DNA of 64,000 bases from Staphylococcus marylandisciuri. GTDB taxonomy: Bacteria; Bacillota; Bacilli; Staphylococcales; Staphylococcaceae. Below are positions 8,806 to 18,993 of the stretch, piece by piece. The stretch spans positions 62,001 through 126,000 of the forward strand of contig NZ_JAOPKZ010000003.1 in assembly GCF_025519785.1 (NCBI RefSeq), written 5' to 3'. The position numbers and the translations under genes were made by a program. Position 1 is the stretch's first letter. Every line of letters starts with the position of its first letter. The notes under the pieces were generated by a model. It had not been told where the DNA came from, did not search any database, and saw nothing but the letters and a program-made list of their open reading frames with translations.

Positions 8806-8991
8806 TTGTTCTCACCCGCTGAGAAGAAAGCGTTAAATCAAATAGATGAATTAATGCACACTTATTGTTCAGATTGTATATTAAAAACGTATATCAGAAA
8901 AAATCAAGGTAAGACAGATGCACATCATTTTTGTATAAACAAGTGCTCTGTAGGCCAAGAAATTAAACAATTGGGAAATGAATTACAATAG
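8806..8991 (+). CDS. Small zinc-finger domain protein
   Basis: A 61-residue protein with potential zinc ligands in YCSDC (Cys21, Cys24), HHFC (Cys43) and NKC (Cys47). It matches the small zinc-finger proteins found beside cvfC/ypgR in Firmicutes. Its function is unknown. The start is TTG at 8806, with AGGAGCG 7 bases upstream. Its stop is 13 bases before the cvfC start and overlaps the cvfC ribosome binding site, so the two are probably translationally linked. Confidence 0.85.
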   Translation: MFSPAEKKALNQIDELMHTYCSDCILKTYIRKNQGKTDAHHFCINKCSVGQEIKQLGNELQ

Positions 8992-9004
8992 GAGAGTGAA
9001 CGAC

Positions 9005-10120
9005 ATGGAAATAGTTCGAGTAGAACCTACTCCGAGTCCTAACACAATGAAAATTGTATTAAGTGAAAAACGCGAAGACAATAAATCAAATACTTACACT
9101 CAAATAAAAGAAGAGCAACCTCATTTCATCAATAATTTACTTGAGTTAGATGGGGTTAAATCAATATTTTATGTAATGGATTTTTTAGCTGTAGACAAAG
9201 AACCAAAATATGATTGGGAAGATGTGTTACCCCAAGTAACTGCCTCTCTCAATGACGAGCTCAATGTAACAGAAGAAGCTCAACCTGATACGCACTATGG
9301 AGAGGTTAAAGCTGAAGTACTTATGTTTAAGGGGATTCCCTATCAAATTAAGTTAACTACTAATTCAGAAGAACAGCGTAGACAACTCTCTGAACACTTT
9401 GTAGATAGTATGTTAAAAGCTCAAAAAGAGGAAGATAACGTCGTCTTTTTAAGAAAATGGGAGAACTTCGGCATTCGTTACGGAGAATTAGATGAAGTTA
9501 TGGCTGAAGTTGAAGAAGAAATCAACGCTCTATACCCTGATGAGGAACTGGAGAAATTGGTCAGAGAAGCGTTAAATACTGATATAGTAGTACCTAATAA
9601 GACTTACCAGCGCATCTCTCTAGAAGAATATGAAGCGATAGATGATTGGAAAGAACGGTTGAGAGCTTTGAAAAATTTCACTACGCCTACTGAAGATGAT
9701 TTTCCTTTACTTGGGTACGTATTAAGTGAAGAAAATAAAATACCTTTGCGACGTGAAGCAGTTGTACTCTTAGGTATGATTGAAGACGAGGATGTGCTTC
9801 CTTACCTTTATAAAGGACTTAATGATAACAGTCCAGCAGTCAGACGAACTGCCGGAGATTGCCTTAGTGATCTAGGTTTTAAACAAGCTTTACCTCAAAT
9901 GGAGAAAGCACTAGATGATCCTCAGAAAATTGTGAGATGGCGGGCAGCTATGTTTATTTTTGATGAAGGTGGCGACGAGCAACTACCCGCGTTAAAAGCT
10001 CACGAAGATGATCCAGCCTACGAAGTTAAATTGCAGATCGAAATGGCTATATCTCGAATCGAAAGCGGCGATGAAGCCTTAGGATCAGTTTGGAAACAAA
10101 TCGCTAATCGTAATAAATAA
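9005..10120 (+). CDS. cvfC: Conserved virulence factor C (CvfC)
   Basis: A 371-residue protein of the CvfC/YpgR family. The N-terminal 90 residues form an Nfu/NifU N-terminal-like domain ([16 protein letters not shown]). The C-terminal third contains HEAT-like repeats ([19 protein letters not shown] and following). In S. aureus, cvfC mutants have lower virulence-gene expression; its molecular role is not settled. I chose ATG 9005 rather than an in-frame ATG at 8978, because AGGAG lies just before 9005 and the protein then begins MEIVRVEPT as in the family. It forms a unit with the zinc-finger gene and brxA. Confidence 0.9.
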   Translation: MEIVRVEPTPSPNTMKIVLSEKREDNKSNTYTQIKEEQPHFINNLLELDGVKSIFYVMDFLAVDKEPKYDWEDVLPQVTASLNDELNVTEEAQPDTHYGEVKAEVLMFKGIPYQIKLTTNSEEQRRQLSEHFVDSMLKAQKEEDNVVFLRKWENFGIRYGELDEVMAEVEEEINALYPDEELEKLVREALNTDIVVPNKTYQRISLEEYEAIDDWKERLRALKNFTTPTEDDFPLLGYVLSEENKIPLRREAVVLLGMIEDEDVLPYLYKGLNDNSPAVRRTAGDCLSDLGFKQALPQMEKALDDPQKIVRWRAAMFIFDEGGDEQLPALKAHEDDPAYEVKLQIEMAISRIESGDEALGSVWKQIANRNK

Positions 10121-10143
10121 TATTTCGTAAAGGAGTTCAAAAA

Positions 10144-10578
10144 ATGAATGCTTATGAAGCTTATATGAAAGATCTCGCCAAACAAATGAGAGAAGAATTA
10201 ACTTCACATCATTTCAAGAGTTTAGAATCAGTAGAAGCTGTAAATGAACACATGGAAAATGTACCTAAAGATGAGACTACCTTTGTCGTCATTAATTCAA
10301 CTTGTGGATGTGCTGCAGGCTTAGCTCGTCCGGCTGCTGTTACAGTTGCGGAACAGAATGATATCAAGCCTGACCATAAGGTGACTGTGTTTGCAGGTCA
10401 AGACAAAGAAGCTACTCAAGCTATGAGAGAATACATTTATCAAGTACCTTCAAGTCCCTCATACGCGTTATTCAAAGGTAAAGAATTAAAGCACTTCATA
10501 CCTAGAGAGCATATTGAAGGGCGAGATATACAAGATATCTGTATGGATATTAAAGATGCATTTGATGAGTATTGTTAA
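10144..10578 (+). CDS. brxA: Bacilliredoxin BrxA (YphP family)
   Basis: A 144-residue bacilliredoxin, a thioredoxin-fold protein that removes bacillithiol from oxidised proteins. The active site is the C-G-C motif at residues 54-56 in [13 protein letters not shown], diagnostic of the YphP/YqiW (BrxA/BrxB) family. AAAGGAG precedes the ATG, and the gene starts 23 bases after cvfC, the same pairing as B. subtilis ypgR-yphP, which suggests BrxA rather than BrxB. Confidence 0.9.
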   Translation: MNAYEAYMKDLAKQMREELTSHHFKSLESVEAVNEHMENVPKDETTFVVINSTCGCAAGLARPAAVTVAEQNDIKPDHKVTVFAGQDKEATQAMREYIYQVPSSPSYALFKGKELKHFIPREHIEGRDIQDICMDIKDAFDEYC

Positions 10579-10606
10579 CTATGTGATTAACACATTATAA
10601 CTACTA

Positions 10607-10735
10607 GGAGGCATATTGGCTTTAATTTAAGAGGTTGAACTAAATCAATCTATATAACTCAGTTACGAAATTGGAGTTCAATCTCAAGAAATTTATAAAT
10701 TTTATCTTTAAAGTGTCAATATAGCCTCTCTTTCT
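10607..10735 (+). terminator. Long nested hairpin between brxA and thyA
   Basis: GAGGCATATTGGCTTTAA (about 10608-10625) pairs imperfectly with TTTAAAGTGTCAATATAGCCTC (about 10707-10728). Inside it, GAGGTTGAAC (10631-10640) pairs with GTTCAATCTC (10676-10685). A pyrimidine-rich TCTTTCTT tract follows. It could terminate the brxA transcript, but it is much longer than ordinary terminators and may be a structured leader of thyA or a decayed repeat. Confidence 0.5.
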
Positions 10736-10820
10736 TATTATATGATTACATATATTTCCATTTTTTTATCTTTTATTTTAGGATAAGATTAACAAACTAT
10801 ATGAAAGGAGAAACGAGTGA

Positions 10821-11777
10821 TTGTTAAACGCGTTCGACCAAGCCTATCATAATTTATGTGAAGAAATACTCGAAACCGGTAATTATCGTGACGACCGAAC
10901 TCAAACAGGTACAATCTCTAAGTTTGGACATCAACTCAGGTTCGATTTATCTAAGGGATTTCCTCTCTTAACTACTAAAAAAGTGTCTTTTAAATTAATA
11001 GCCACCGAACTACTTTGGTTTATTAAAGGTGATACAAACATTCAATATCTATTGAAATACAATAATAATATTTGGAATGAGTGGGCTTTTGAAAATTATG
11101 TGCAATCGGCAGAATATAAAGGCCCTGATATGACTAACTTTGGTCATCGCAGTCAAAATGATCAAGAATTTAAAGCTATTTATCAAGAGGAAATGAAGAA
11201 ATTTAAAACGCTCATACTAAATGACAATGACTTTGCGAGGAAATTTGGTGATTTAGGTAATGTCTACGGTAAACAGTGGCGAAATTGGGAAGATAAACAT
11301 GGTCACCGCGTCGATCAATTAAAACAAGTGATTGATCAAATTAAACATCATCCTTATTCGCGTCGTCATATCGTTTCTGCTTGGAATCCGACAGAAATAG
11401 ATGATATGGCTTTACCGCCATGCCACACTATGTTTCAATTCTACGTTGAAAATGGAAAGTTAAGTTGTCAATTATATCAAAGAAGCGCTGATATTTTTCT
11501 AGGTGTGCCTTTCAACATAGCTAGCTACAGTTTACTCACGCATCTCGTTGCTAAAGAGTGTGGTTTAGAAGTTGGAGAATTCATTCATACATTCGGAGAT
11601 GCACACATTTATAGTAACCACCTAGATGCTGTTAAGACACAGCTTAATAGAGATAGCTTTGACCCTCCTCGCTTAACTATCAATAGTAACGCTTCTATAT
11701 TCGATATTAATTATGAGGATCTAGAAATTAAAAATTATCAATCCCATCCTTCAATAAAAGCACCGATAGCTGTCTAA
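10821..11777 (+). CDS. thyA: Thymidylate synthase
   Basis: A 318-residue thymidylate synthase that makes dTMP from dUMP using methylene-tetrahydrofolate. The catalytic Cys201 is in [11 protein letters not shown], and [20 protein letters not shown] and the dUMP-binding SRRHIVSAW are intact. Length and ends match S. aureus ThyA (318 residues, ending IKAPIAV). The start is TTG at 10821 with AAAGGAG 10 bases upstream. It is followed closely by dfrA, which recycles the dihydrofolate this enzyme produces. Confidence 0.97.
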   Translation: MLNAFDQAYHNLCEEILETGNYRDDRTQTGTISKFGHQLRFDLSKGFPLLTTKKVSFKLIATELLWFIKGDTNIQYLLKYNNNIWNEWAFENYVQSAEYKGPDMTNFGHRSQNDQEFKAIYQEEMKKFKTLILNDNDFARKFGDLGNVYGKQWRNWEDKHGHRVDQLKQVIDQIKHHPYSRRHIVSAWNPTEIDDMALPPCHTMFQFYVENGKLSCQLYQRSADIFLGVPFNIASYSLLTHLVAKECGLEVGEFIHTFGDAHIYSNHLDAVKTQLNRDSFDPPRLTINSNASIFDINYEDLEIKNYQSHPSIKAPIAV

Positions 11778-12299
<522 letters not shown>

Positions 12300-12313
12300 G
12301 AGGACAACCTCAT

Positions 12314-13156
12314 ATGACAAACTATAAAATTGTAACTGATTCTACTTCGGATTTATCTCATGAGTTCCTTAAGAAAAATCAAATTCATGTAGTTCCATTA
12401 ACATTAAATATTGATAATGACTCATTTGCAGATCAGGAGGAAATCTCCTCTGAAACTTTCCTTCAGAAAATAGAAGAAGGAGCAGATGTCAAAACTAGTC
12501 AACCACCTATAGGTAAGTTTATAAATCTGTACAATGAGTTAGGTAAAGATGATACTAAAATCATTAGTATACACATGACTTCAGGATTAAGCGGTACGTA
12601 TTCTACTGCCTTACAGGCAAGTCAAATGACTGAGAGTGATGTAACTGTCATTGATTCTAAATCTATCTCTTACGGTTTAGGGTACCAAATCCAACATTTA
12701 TGCGACTGGGTTAAGGAAGATTTAAGTATAGAGGAGATAACATATAAATTAAAACAACTACAAAAAAACATTAAATTGTACGTAGTAATTGGGCAATTGA
12801 GCCAACTCATCAAAGGTGGGAGAATTGGAAAGACTAAAGGTCTGATTGGAAATATGATGAAGATCAAGCCCATAGGCACTTTATCCAATGGTAACTTAGA
12901 AATGATCCATAATTCTCGTACGCAAAAATCAGTACTACAATATTTAAAAAAAGAAATCAACCATTTCTTAGACGGCTATCAACTACAATCAGTTGGTATT
13001 GCGCATGCCAATGTATTAGACTTTGTAGAAAAAGTGAAACATTACTTTTTGGAAGATTTCAATTTTAAAAATGTAGACGTTAATATTACTACACCTGTTA
13101 TAGCCACTCATACTGGACAAGGTGCTATAGGGCTAGTTATCGTACGACAAGACTAA
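12314..13156 (+). CDS. fakB2: DegV family fatty-acid-binding protein FakB2
   Basis: A 280-residue DegV protein. In S. aureus the DegV gene beside dfrA is fakB2, which holds exogenous fatty acids while the kinase FakA phosphorylates them for phospholipid synthesis. Visible signatures are VTDSTSDLS at the N-terminus, the lipid-pocket TSQPP (about 62-66), [11 protein letters not shown] and [10 protein letters not shown] near the end. FakA itself is not in this window. AGGAGG precedes the ATG. The FakB2 rather than FakB1 assignment rests on synteny. Confidence 0.88.
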   Translation: MTNYKIVTDSTSDLSHEFLKKNQIHVVPLTLNIDNDSFADQEEISSETFLQKIEEGADVKTSQPPIGKFINLYNELGKDDTKIISIHMTSGLSGTYSTALQASQMTESDVTVIDSKSISYGLGYQIQHLCDWVKEDLSIEEITYKLKQLQKNIKLYVVIGQLSQLIKGGRIGKTKGLIGNMMKIKPIGTLSNGNLEMIHNSRTQKSVLQYLKKEINHFLDGYQLQSVGIAHANVLDFVEKVKHYFLEDFNFKNVDVNITTPVIATHTGQGAIGLVIVRQD

Positions 13157-13242
13157 TTTGAAATTAAATATCTGCAAACCTATTTCTAGCTTATACTAAT
13201 GAGAGAGTAGATATACTATTTCTTTAATTGAGGAGGCTAATA

Positions 13243-13767
13243 ATGGCTCAAGCTACCCTAGCTGGTGGATGTTTCTGGTGTTTAGTCAAACCGTTCACCT
13301 CATATCCTGGTATAAAAAGTGTAGTGACAGGTTATAGTGGAGGTCACGTAACTCAACCAACTTATGAAGAAGTGTGTACAGACGAAACGGGTCATGTGGA
13401 AGCAGTACAGATTACTTATGATTCTGAAATTACTAACTTCGAAAATATATTAGATGTTTATTTTAAGACTTTCGACCCAACCGATAATGGGGGGCAATTC
13501 TTTGATAGAGGTGAACACTATGCACCGGCGATATTCTATCACAATGAGGAACAAAAAAAGGCTGCCGAAGCTAAAATCCAAGAGTTAAATGAAGCTAACA
13601 TTTTCGATAAACCAGTCATTACTCCTATTAGACCTTATAAGAATTTCTACCCAGCAGAAGACTATCATCAAGACTTCTATAAGAAAAATCCAGCTCATTA
13701 TGAGCAATATCAACGCGGTTCTGGACGGAAAGCATTCATAGAGAAACATTGGGGAGGCAAATCATGA
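13243..13767 (+). CDS. msrA: Peptide methionine-S-sulfoxide reductase MsrA
   Basis: A 174-residue MsrA that repairs S-form methionine sulfoxide. The catalytic Cys10 is in [27 protein letters not shown] and the closing GSGRKAF region are typical. An ORF can be read from TTG 13228, but AGGAGG (13231-13236) lies 6 bases before ATG 13243, so that start is used. Its stop codon overlaps the msrB start (ATGA), showing translational coupling. Confidence 0.96.
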   Translation: MAQATLAGGCFWCLVKPFTSYPGIKSVVTGYSGGHVTQPTYEEVCTDETGHVEAVQITYDSEITNFENILDVYFKTFDPTDNGGQFFDRGEHYAPAIFYHNEEQKKAAEAKIQELNEANIFDKPVITPIRPYKNFYPAEDYHQDFYKKNPAHYEQYQRGSGRKAFIEKHWGGKS

Positions 13768-14192
13768 TCAGAAAAGATAAGAAGGACTTGAACGATATAG
13801 AATATCTAGTTACGCAAGAAGATGGGACCGAACCACCATTTCAAAATGAGTATTGGAATCATTTCGAAAAAGGTATTTATGTAGATAAACTCTCAGGCAA
13901 ACCACTTTTCACTTCAGAAGATAAATTTGAATCTGATTGTGGATGGCCGAGCTTCTCTAAGGCAATTAGTGATGATGAGATCATTGAATTAGCTGATAAA
14001 TCTCATGGGATGTTACGCACAGAGGTTAGATCTGAAGACGCAAACAGTCACCTTGGTCATGTGTTTAACGATGGTCCTAGAGAAAAAGGCGGTCTACGCT
14101 ATTGTATTAATTCTGCAGCGATTCAGTTTATTCCATATGAAAAATTAGAGGAACTAGGGTACGGTAGTTTAATATCCCACTTTGAAAAATAA
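13764..14192 (+). CDS. msrB: Peptide methionine-R-sulfoxide reductase MsrB
   Basis: A 142-residue MsrB that repairs R-form methionine sulfoxide, complementing MsrA. The catalytic Cys114 is in [17 protein letters not shown] and the HLGHVF motif are present. The CxxC pairs that bind zinc in other MsrB proteins are missing, as is usual in Firmicutes. ATG 13764 overlaps the msrA stop by 4 bases and follows GGGGAGG, so I prefer it to an upstream in-frame start. Confidence 0.96.
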   Translation: MIRKDKKDLNDIEYLVTQEDGTEPPFQNEYWNHFEKGIYVDKLSGKPLFTSEDKFESDCGWPSFSKAISDDEIIELADKSHGMLRTEVRSEDANSHLGHVFNDGPREKGGLRYCINSAAIQFIPYEKLEELGYGSLISHFEK

Positions 14193-14211
14193 AATAAGGA
14201 GCGTTATATAG

Positions 14212-14712
14212 ATGTTTAAAAAATTGTTTGGAAAAGATAAAGAAGTGAATAAATCCACTAAAGTCTATGCGCCTATAACTGGTGAATTTGTGAACATAGA
14301 AGATATTCCGGATCCAGTATTTGCTCAAAAGATGATGGGCGAAGGATTTGGCATTAAACCTACTGAAGGACATGTCGTTTCTCCAATAGATGGACGCGTA
14401 GATAATGTCTTTCCTACTCAGCATGCCTTGGGACTAAAAGCAGATAACGGACTAGAAATCCTTATTCATATCGGTTTAGACACGGTACAGTTAGACGGCG
14501 AAGGTTTCGAAATTCATGTTGAAAACGGGCAATCAGTCTCTGTAGGCGATCCTATTTTGACATTTGATCTAGAATATATTACTAAGCATGCAAAATCTAT
14601 AATTTCTCCAGTCATTATAACTAACTCAGATCAAGCTACATCATTAAGTATTAACGAGCCGAATGCTGTAATTAAAGGTGAGACTAAAATTATTGATGTG
14701 ACAATGAATTAA
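14212..14712 (+). CDS. crr: PTS glucose-type EIIA component
   Basis: A 166-residue stand-alone EIIA of the glucose family. The phosphorylated residue is probably His86 in [12 protein letters not shown], with the supporting His71 in TQHALGL. The APITGE and SPIDGRV turns are typical. It accepts phosphate from HPr and passes it to sugar permeases lacking their own EIIA domain. It follows msrB by 19 bases with a good ribosome binding site and overlaps yozE by one base. Confidence 0.95.
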   Translation: MFKKLFGKDKEVNKSTKVYAPITGEFVNIEDIPDPVFAQKMMGEGFGIKPTEGHVVSPIDGRVDNVFPTQHALGLKADNGLEILIHIGLDTVQLDGEGFEIHVENGQSVSVGDPILTFDLEYITKHAKSIISPVIITNSDQATSLSINEPNAVIKGETKIIDVTMN

Positions 14713-14933
14713 TGAAGGATCATTCCTTTTATCAGTACGTGATGACCGTTAGAGGTCAAAATGATGAAAAAGGCATCTTAGCTGAAGAAATATTTAATGA
14801 TCTAGCTTTCCCTAAACAAGAAAAGGATTTCAACGCTTTGAGCGATTACATCGAAACGGCTGGAAATTATTCTGTATCATTATCAGTATTCGATAGTATG
14901 TATGAGGATTATCAAGAATGGTTGCAGTTTTAA
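14712..14933 (+). CDS. yozE: YozE family protein (UPF0346)
   Basis: A 73-residue YozE/UPF0346 protein, with [11 protein letters not shown] at the start, FPKQEKDF in the middle and [12 protein letters not shown] at the end. Its function is unknown. The start codon overlaps the crr stop (TAATG), so it is the last gene of the msrA-msrB-crr-yozE run and is followed by a terminator. Confidence 0.92.
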   Translation: MKDHSFYQYVMTVRGQNDEKGILAEEIFNDLAFPKQEKDFNALSDYIETAGNYSVSLSVFDSMYEDYQEWLQF

Positions 14934-14983
14934 ATAGTTAAGCGCAAAGCAATACCATCGATTACATTGCTGTATATTTGTTG

Positions 14984-15022
14984 AGCTGGGATTGAAGTTA
15001 TTCATCCCGGCTATCTTTTTTA
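14984..15022 (+). terminator. Terminator after yozE
   Basis: AGCTGGGAT (14984-14992) pairs with ATCCCGGCT (15004-15012, one G-T pair) and is followed by ATCTTTTTT. Confidence 0.85.
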
Positions 15023-15055
15023 AAAACTATATGTTTGAGATAAAGGAGTGATCGG

Positions 15056-16501
15056 GTGACTCAACGAGATAATGAATATGAACAAAAGCAGAGAAAGAAG
15101 ATAATACATATTAAACGTAGTCACTTATTTATACTCTTAGGCTTGTCTATTATTTTAACAGCTATATTGGCTGTTACTTTAACACTAGGTATTCAGCACT
15201 GGAGAAGTGGTCTCGATAAAGAACAGCGCTACAGCTTTTCTAAAGTCGAGAAAGTTTACCAAACCTTAAATAATGATTATTATAAGAAAGAACAATCTGA
15301 TAAATTAGCTCAAGCAGCCATTGACGGGATGATTAAGGAGTTAAAAGATCCGTACTCTGAATATATGAGTAAAGATGACACTCAATCTTTTAATGAGGAC
15401 GTCTCTGGCGATTTTGTTGGTATTGGAGCTGAAATGCAGAAGAAGAACAATCAAATACAAGTTACGAGCCCTATGAAAGATTCTCCCGCAGAGAAAGCAG
15501 GGATCAAACCTAAAGATACAGTCACTAAAGTGAATGGTAAGTCTGTTAAAGGCAAGCCTCTCGAATCAGTAGTCAAAGAGGTACGAGGTAAAAAGGGTAC
15601 ATACGTTACATTAACAATTAAACGAGGCGAGCATGAACAAGAATTGAAGATAAAGCGTGATAAAATTCATGTTAAAAGTGTCGAGTATCAAAAACATGAC
15701 CACATAGCAGTATTAAAGATTAATAAGTTTCAGAATAATACTTCAACAGAATTAAAAAGTGCTATTTTAAAAGCTCATAATGAGGGTATTAGACGAATAG
15801 TCATAGATCTGCGTAATAATCCTGGAGGTCTGTTAGACGAAGCTGTTAAAATGGCAAATCTCTTTATTGATAAAAATCATACAGTAGTGAAACTTAAAAA
15901 AGGACAGCATACTGAAGAAGTAAAAACGCATAATGATGCCTTAGCACAAGCTAAAGATATGAAAGTATCAATACTGGTCAATGAAGGGTCAGCCAGCGCC
16001 TCTGAGGTATTTACAGGAGCTATGAAGGACTATAACAAAGCTAAAGTATTTGGTTCTAAGACATTTGGTAAGGGAATTGTACAAACAACGCAAGAATTTA
16101 AAGATGGTTCCTTGCTGAAATTCACGAATATGAAATGGTTAACGCCGAATGACCATTATATCCATGGTAAGGGCATCGAGCCAGATACAAAAATTAGTAC
16201 GCCTCGCTATCAAACGTTAAGTGTCATACCATCTGACAAGACTTTCAAAGTAACGAATAAGAGTAAACATGTAAAAACCATGAAAATTGGTTTGACTGCC
16301 CTAGGCTATAAAGTGAATAATGAATCGACAACTTATGATCAGTCGCTCGAATCTTCTGTAAAGAAATTCCAACAAAACGAAAATTTAAAAGTAACTGGCG
16401 AATTTGATAAGGAAACAAATGACAAATTCACTCAATCACTAGTTGATAAAGCTAACAAACAAGATACAGTTCTAAATGATTTATTAAAAAAACTTAAATA
16501 A
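15056..16501 (+). CDS. ctpA: C-terminal processing protease CtpA (S41 family)
   Basis: A 481-residue membrane-anchored S41 protease. It has a basic cytoplasmic N-terminus, one transmembrane segment (about residues 25-46), a PDZ domain (about 110-190), the S41 domain, and a C-terminal peptidoglycan-binding domain (about 400-465). The catalytic dyad is Ser314 in GSASASE and Lys339 in TFGKG, 25 residues apart as expected. It acts at the membrane-wall interface and supports stress tolerance in S. aureus. The start is GTG with AAAGGAG 7 bases upstream. Confidence 0.94.
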   Translation: MTQRDNEYEQKQRKKIIHIKRSHLFILLGLSIILTAILAVTLTLGIQHWRSGLDKEQRYSFSKVEKVYQTLNNDYYKKEQSDKLAQAAIDGMIKELKDPYSEYMSKDDTQSFNEDVSGDFVGIGAEMQKKNNQIQVTSPMKDSPAEKAGIKPKDTVTKVNGKSVKGKPLESVVKEVRGKKGTYVTLTIKRGEHEQELKIKRDKIHVKSVEYQKHDHIAVLKINKFQNNTSTELKSAILKAHNEGIRRIVIDLRNNPGGLLDEAVKMANLFIDKNHTVVKLKKGQHTEEVKTHNDALAQAKDMKVSILVNEGSASASEVFTGAMKDYNKAKVFGSKTFGKGIVQTTQEFKDGSLLKFTNMKWLTPNDHYIHGKGIEPDTKISTPRYQTLSVIPSDKTFKVTNKSKHVKTMKIGLTALGYKVNNESTTYDQSLESSVKKFQQNENLKVTGEFDKETNDKFTQSLVDKANKQDTVLNDLLKKLK

Positions 16502-16516
16502 AGAGGTGCTATCCTA

Positions 16517-17026
16517 ATGATCAGAAATGCCACAAAAAGTGATATTCCAGCAGTGTTGAATTTAGTTGATGAAGCTAAAGAACTAATGAAAAAATTTGAT
16601 AACGATCAATGGGACGATGAGTATCCGATAGAGGAACACTTTGAAGAAGATGTAGAAACTGATACTTTATACGTGCTAGATATCGATTCTAAAATCTATG
16701 GTTTTATCGTGATAGATCAACAGCAATCAGATTGGTATGATAAAATAGATTGGCCTATAGATCGCGAAGGTGGCTATGTTATCCATCGCTTAGCTGGCTC
16801 ATCTGATTATAAAGGAGCTGCTACTGAACTCTTTGAATTTGCTGTTAATTTAGCGTTAGAACACAATATACATGTATTAATAACTGACACATTCTCACAA
16901 AACAAACCTGCTCAAGGTTTATTTGAAAAATTCGGGTTTACTAAAGCTGGTGAAGCAAATATAGATTATCACCCATTTAATAAAGGGAAACCATTTTACG
17001 CTTATTATAAAATAATAGAAGAATAG
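16517..17026 (+). CDS. GNAT family N-acetyltransferase
   Basis: A 169-residue GNAT acetyltransferase. The opening IRNATKSDIPAVLNLVDEA and the RLAGSSDYKGAATELFEFAV acetyl-CoA region fit the family, as does the C-terminal GLFEKFGFTKAGE. The substrate is unknown. It lies 15 bases after ctpA and 10 bases before murG, so the three are probably read together. Confidence 0.88.
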   Translation: MIRNATKSDIPAVLNLVDEAKELMKKFDNDQWDDEYPIEEHFEEDVETDTLYVLDIDSKIYGFIVIDQQQSDWYDKIDWPIDREGGYVIHRLAGSSDYKGAATELFEFAVNLALEHNIHVLITDTFSQNKPAQGLFEKFGFTKAGEANIDYHPFNKGKPFYAYYKIIEE

Positions 17027-17036
17027 AGGTTGAGTT

Positions 17037-18110
17037 ATGGCTAAAATTGCATTTACTGGTGGAGGAACTGTGGGTCACGTCTCAGTTAATCTCAGTTTAA
17101 TTCCTACAGCTACCAATGACGGGCATAAAGCTATATATATAGGGTCTAAAAATGGTATTGAAAGAGAGATGGTTGAGTCGCAATTGCCTAATATAAAATA
17201 CCATGCTATATCAAGTGGTAAATTGCGGCGCTACTTATCTTTTGACAACGTCAAAGATGTCTTCAAAGTTCTAAAAGGTATTTTAGATGCTCGAAAAATC
17301 TTAAAAAAAGAACAACCAGATGCGCTATTTTCAAAAGGTGGCTTTGTATCAGTACCTGTTGTTATAGCTGCAAAATCACTAAAAATACCAACGATTATTC
17401 ACGAATCAGATTTAACGCCAGGTTTAGCGAATAAAATAGCACTTAAGTTCGCTAAAAAAATTTACACAACATTTGAAGATACTATCAACTATTTACCGAG
17501 TGACAAAGCTGACTTTGTCGGTGCAACTGTCAGACCTGATCTTCTCAATGGGAATAGTGACCGAGGCTATCAACTGACTCAATTCAATCAATCTAAACCT
17601 GTCTTGCTAGTAATGGGAGGAAGTCTAGGTAGTCATAAATTAAATCAAATTATCCGCGATAATTTAGATTTACTCTTAAAAGACTATCAAGTGGTGCATC
17701 TAACTGGTAAAGGCCTCCTCGATCACACATTAACTCAGCGAGAAGGTTACAAACAATTTGAATTTGTGAAAGATGATTTAACAGACTTATTGGCTATTAC
17801 GAGTACTGTAATTAGTAGAGCAGGAGCTAACGCTATATATGAATTCCTTACATTGAACATACCAATGTTACTTATCCCGCTTGGACTTGATCAATCTAGA
17901 GGAGACCAAATTGATAATGCTAAAAACTTTGAATCTAAAGGATATGGCAAGTATGTATTAGAAGAAGATCTCACTAAAAATCTACTAATGGAAGAACTCA
18001 AACGACTTGAAGACGAGAGGTCAGAAATCATCAACACGATGCGAACATATAAAGAAAGCTATACGAAAGAAGAATTATTTAAAAAGTTTATACAAGATGC
18101 TTTACATTAG
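17037..18110 (+). CDS. murG: UDP-GlcNAc:lipid I GlcNAc transferase MurG
   Basis: A 357-residue MurG that converts lipid I to lipid II on the inner membrane face. The N-terminal loop is GGGTVGHVSVNLSLIP, the staphylococcal form of GGTGGH. The C-domain donor site is VMGGSLGSHKLN, and SRAGANAIYEFL and LIPLGLD follow. Length matches S. aureus MurG. AGAGGTTGAG lies just before the ATG. Confidence 0.96.
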   Translation: MAKIAFTGGGTVGHVSVNLSLIPTATNDGHKAIYIGSKNGIEREMVESQLPNIKYHAISSGKLRRYLSFDNVKDVFKVLKGILDARKILKKEQPDALFSKGGFVSVPVVIAAKSLKIPTIIHESDLTPGLANKIALKFAKKIYTTFEDTINYLPSDKADFVGATVRPDLLNGNSDRGYQLTQFNQSKPVLLVMGGSLGSHKLNQIIRDNLDLLLKDYQVVHLTGKGLLDHTLTQREGYKQFEFVKDDLTDLLAITSTVISRAGANAIYEFLTLNIPMLLIPLGLDQSRGDQIDNAKNFESKGYGKYVLEEDLTKNLLMEELKRLEDERSEIINTMRTYKESYTKEELFKKFIQDALH

Positions 18111-18128
18111 CGCAGAAAGGGTACTTAG

Positions 18129-18743
18129 ATGAGTCGTTGGAAACGTATATCATTGCTTGTTTTATTAATAATATTTTTTATTATCTTTGCACTTTATCAT
18201 GGGTCTACATTCGGCAAGTGGCTTGATACAAACGTGTATGAGCTACTTCATTCACTCTATAGTGCGATTGTAACTACTCTATTTCGAGTTATCACATCAG
18301 TTGGTGAAGTTTGGTCAATGGCAGTACTTTCATGTCTACTCATAGGGATTCTTGTCTATAAACGCTATCATGCGGAAGCCTTATTTTTTATCCTTGCAAT
18401 GGCTTTATCAACTATATTAAACCCATTGCTCAAGAACATATTTGACAGAGAACGACCAGATATTTTACGCCTCGTTGATGTCTCAGGTTATAGCTTTCCT
18501 AGTGGACATGCTATGGGATCGATGGTATTTTTCGGCTGTCTGATATATATCGTTAATAGAATATTCAAGGGTCTCACTAATAAAGTTATGTCTACAATCT
18601 GTGCATGCCTCATAGTTTTGATCTGTGCTTCAAGAATATACCTTGGCGTTCATTTTCCCACCGATATCTTAGCAGGATTGTGTGGAGGAGCTTCCTGTAT
18701 CATCCTCTCTACATTGGTGTTACGACACAAATTAAAAATTTAG
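18129..18743 (+). CDS. PAP2 family phosphatase (PgpB-like)
   Basis: A 204-residue integral membrane phosphatase with about six spans. The three PAP2 motifs are KNIFDRERPD, PSGHAMG and SRIYLGVHFPTD. It may dephosphorylate phosphatidylglycerol phosphate or undecaprenyl pyrophosphate; the sequence does not decide. It follows murG by 18 bases, and lipid-carrier recycling would fit that neighbour. It corresponds to the gene called pgpB next to isrR in S. aureus. Confidence 0.9.
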   Translation: MSRWKRISLLVLLIIFFIIFALYHGSTFGKWLDTNVYELLHSLYSAIVTTLFRVITSVGEVWSMAVLSCLLIGILVYKRYHAEALFFILAMALSTILNPLLKNIFDRERPDILRLVDVSGYSFPSGHAMGSMVFFGCLIYIVNRIFKGLTNKVMSTICACLIVLICASRIYLGVHFPTDILAGLCGGASCIILSTLVLRHKLKI

Positions 18744-18748
18744 TTAAG

Positions 18749-18795
18749 AAAAAGCGACACGATACTCTAGTAGTGTATAGAGCGTGTCGCTTTTA
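18749..18795 (+). terminator. Terminator after the PAP2 gene
   Basis: AAAGCGACAC (18751-18760) pairs with GTGTCGCTTT (18784-18793), flanked by A and T runs, so it can work in both directions. Confidence 0.88.
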
Positions 18796-18825
18796 GTGTC
18801 TTTAAGTCTTTGTAATACGTATGAT

Positions 18826-18858
18826 AAAAACCGGTTCTTTTTGAGTAAACCGGTTTTT
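18826..18858 (-). terminator. Terminator of the IsrR-like sRNA
   Basis: On the minus strand AAAAACCGGTTTAC and GAACCGGTTTTT form the final hairpin, with the U tract running to about 18823. Confidence 0.85.
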
Positions 18859-18973
18859 ATATTTCACGTTGTCTCGCAACGTTAGTCTTTTACGGGCATA
18901 TAAAAGGGGATATTGTGAAAATGATCAATCCATTTGAACGAAATATGTGTGGGGGGAATAGTTCATTTGGTAT

Positions 18974-18988
18974 TGATAATCATTTTCA
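18974..18988 (-). promoter_or_regulatory. Fur box 2 of isrR
   Basis: TGATAATCATTTTCA (plus strand) matches 14 of 15 positions of the 7-1-7 Fur box TGATAATNATTATCA, counting N. It overlaps the predicted transcription start of the sRNA. Confidence 0.75.
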
Positions 18989-18993
18989 ACTAC

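Larger units (their letters stand above)
18823..18988 (-). ncRNA. isrR: IsrR-like Fur-regulated small RNA
   Basis: A minus-strand transcript of about 165 nt is predicted from promoter and terminator. It carries three C-rich single-stranded candidates, UCCCCCCACAC (18949-18957), UAUCCCCUU (18904-18911) and UGCCCG (18892-18897), an internal hairpin ACGTTG/CAACGT (18866-18882) and a strong terminator. It lies between the PAP2 gene and arlR, the location I recall for S. aureus isrR (S596), a 174-nt sRNA that spares iron by blocking translation of iron-using enzymes through C-rich motifs. Two Fur-box-like sites flank its promoter. The name rests on synteny, Fur sites and C-rich motifs, not on an alignment. 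Confidence 0.8.

Noticed and set aside
8978-9004. Upstream ATG start for cvfC
   Set aside because: It lies inside the zinc-finger gene and has no ribosome site, while AGGAG precedes ATG 9005.
13749-13763. Upstream start for msrB
   Set aside because: It would place the start inside the ribosome site GGGGAGG; ATG 13764 overlapping the msrA stop is the better coupled start.
18605-18796. 63-codon open frame overlapping the end of the PAP2 gene
   Set aside because: It is in another frame of the PAP2 gene, runs through its terminator and has no ribosome site.
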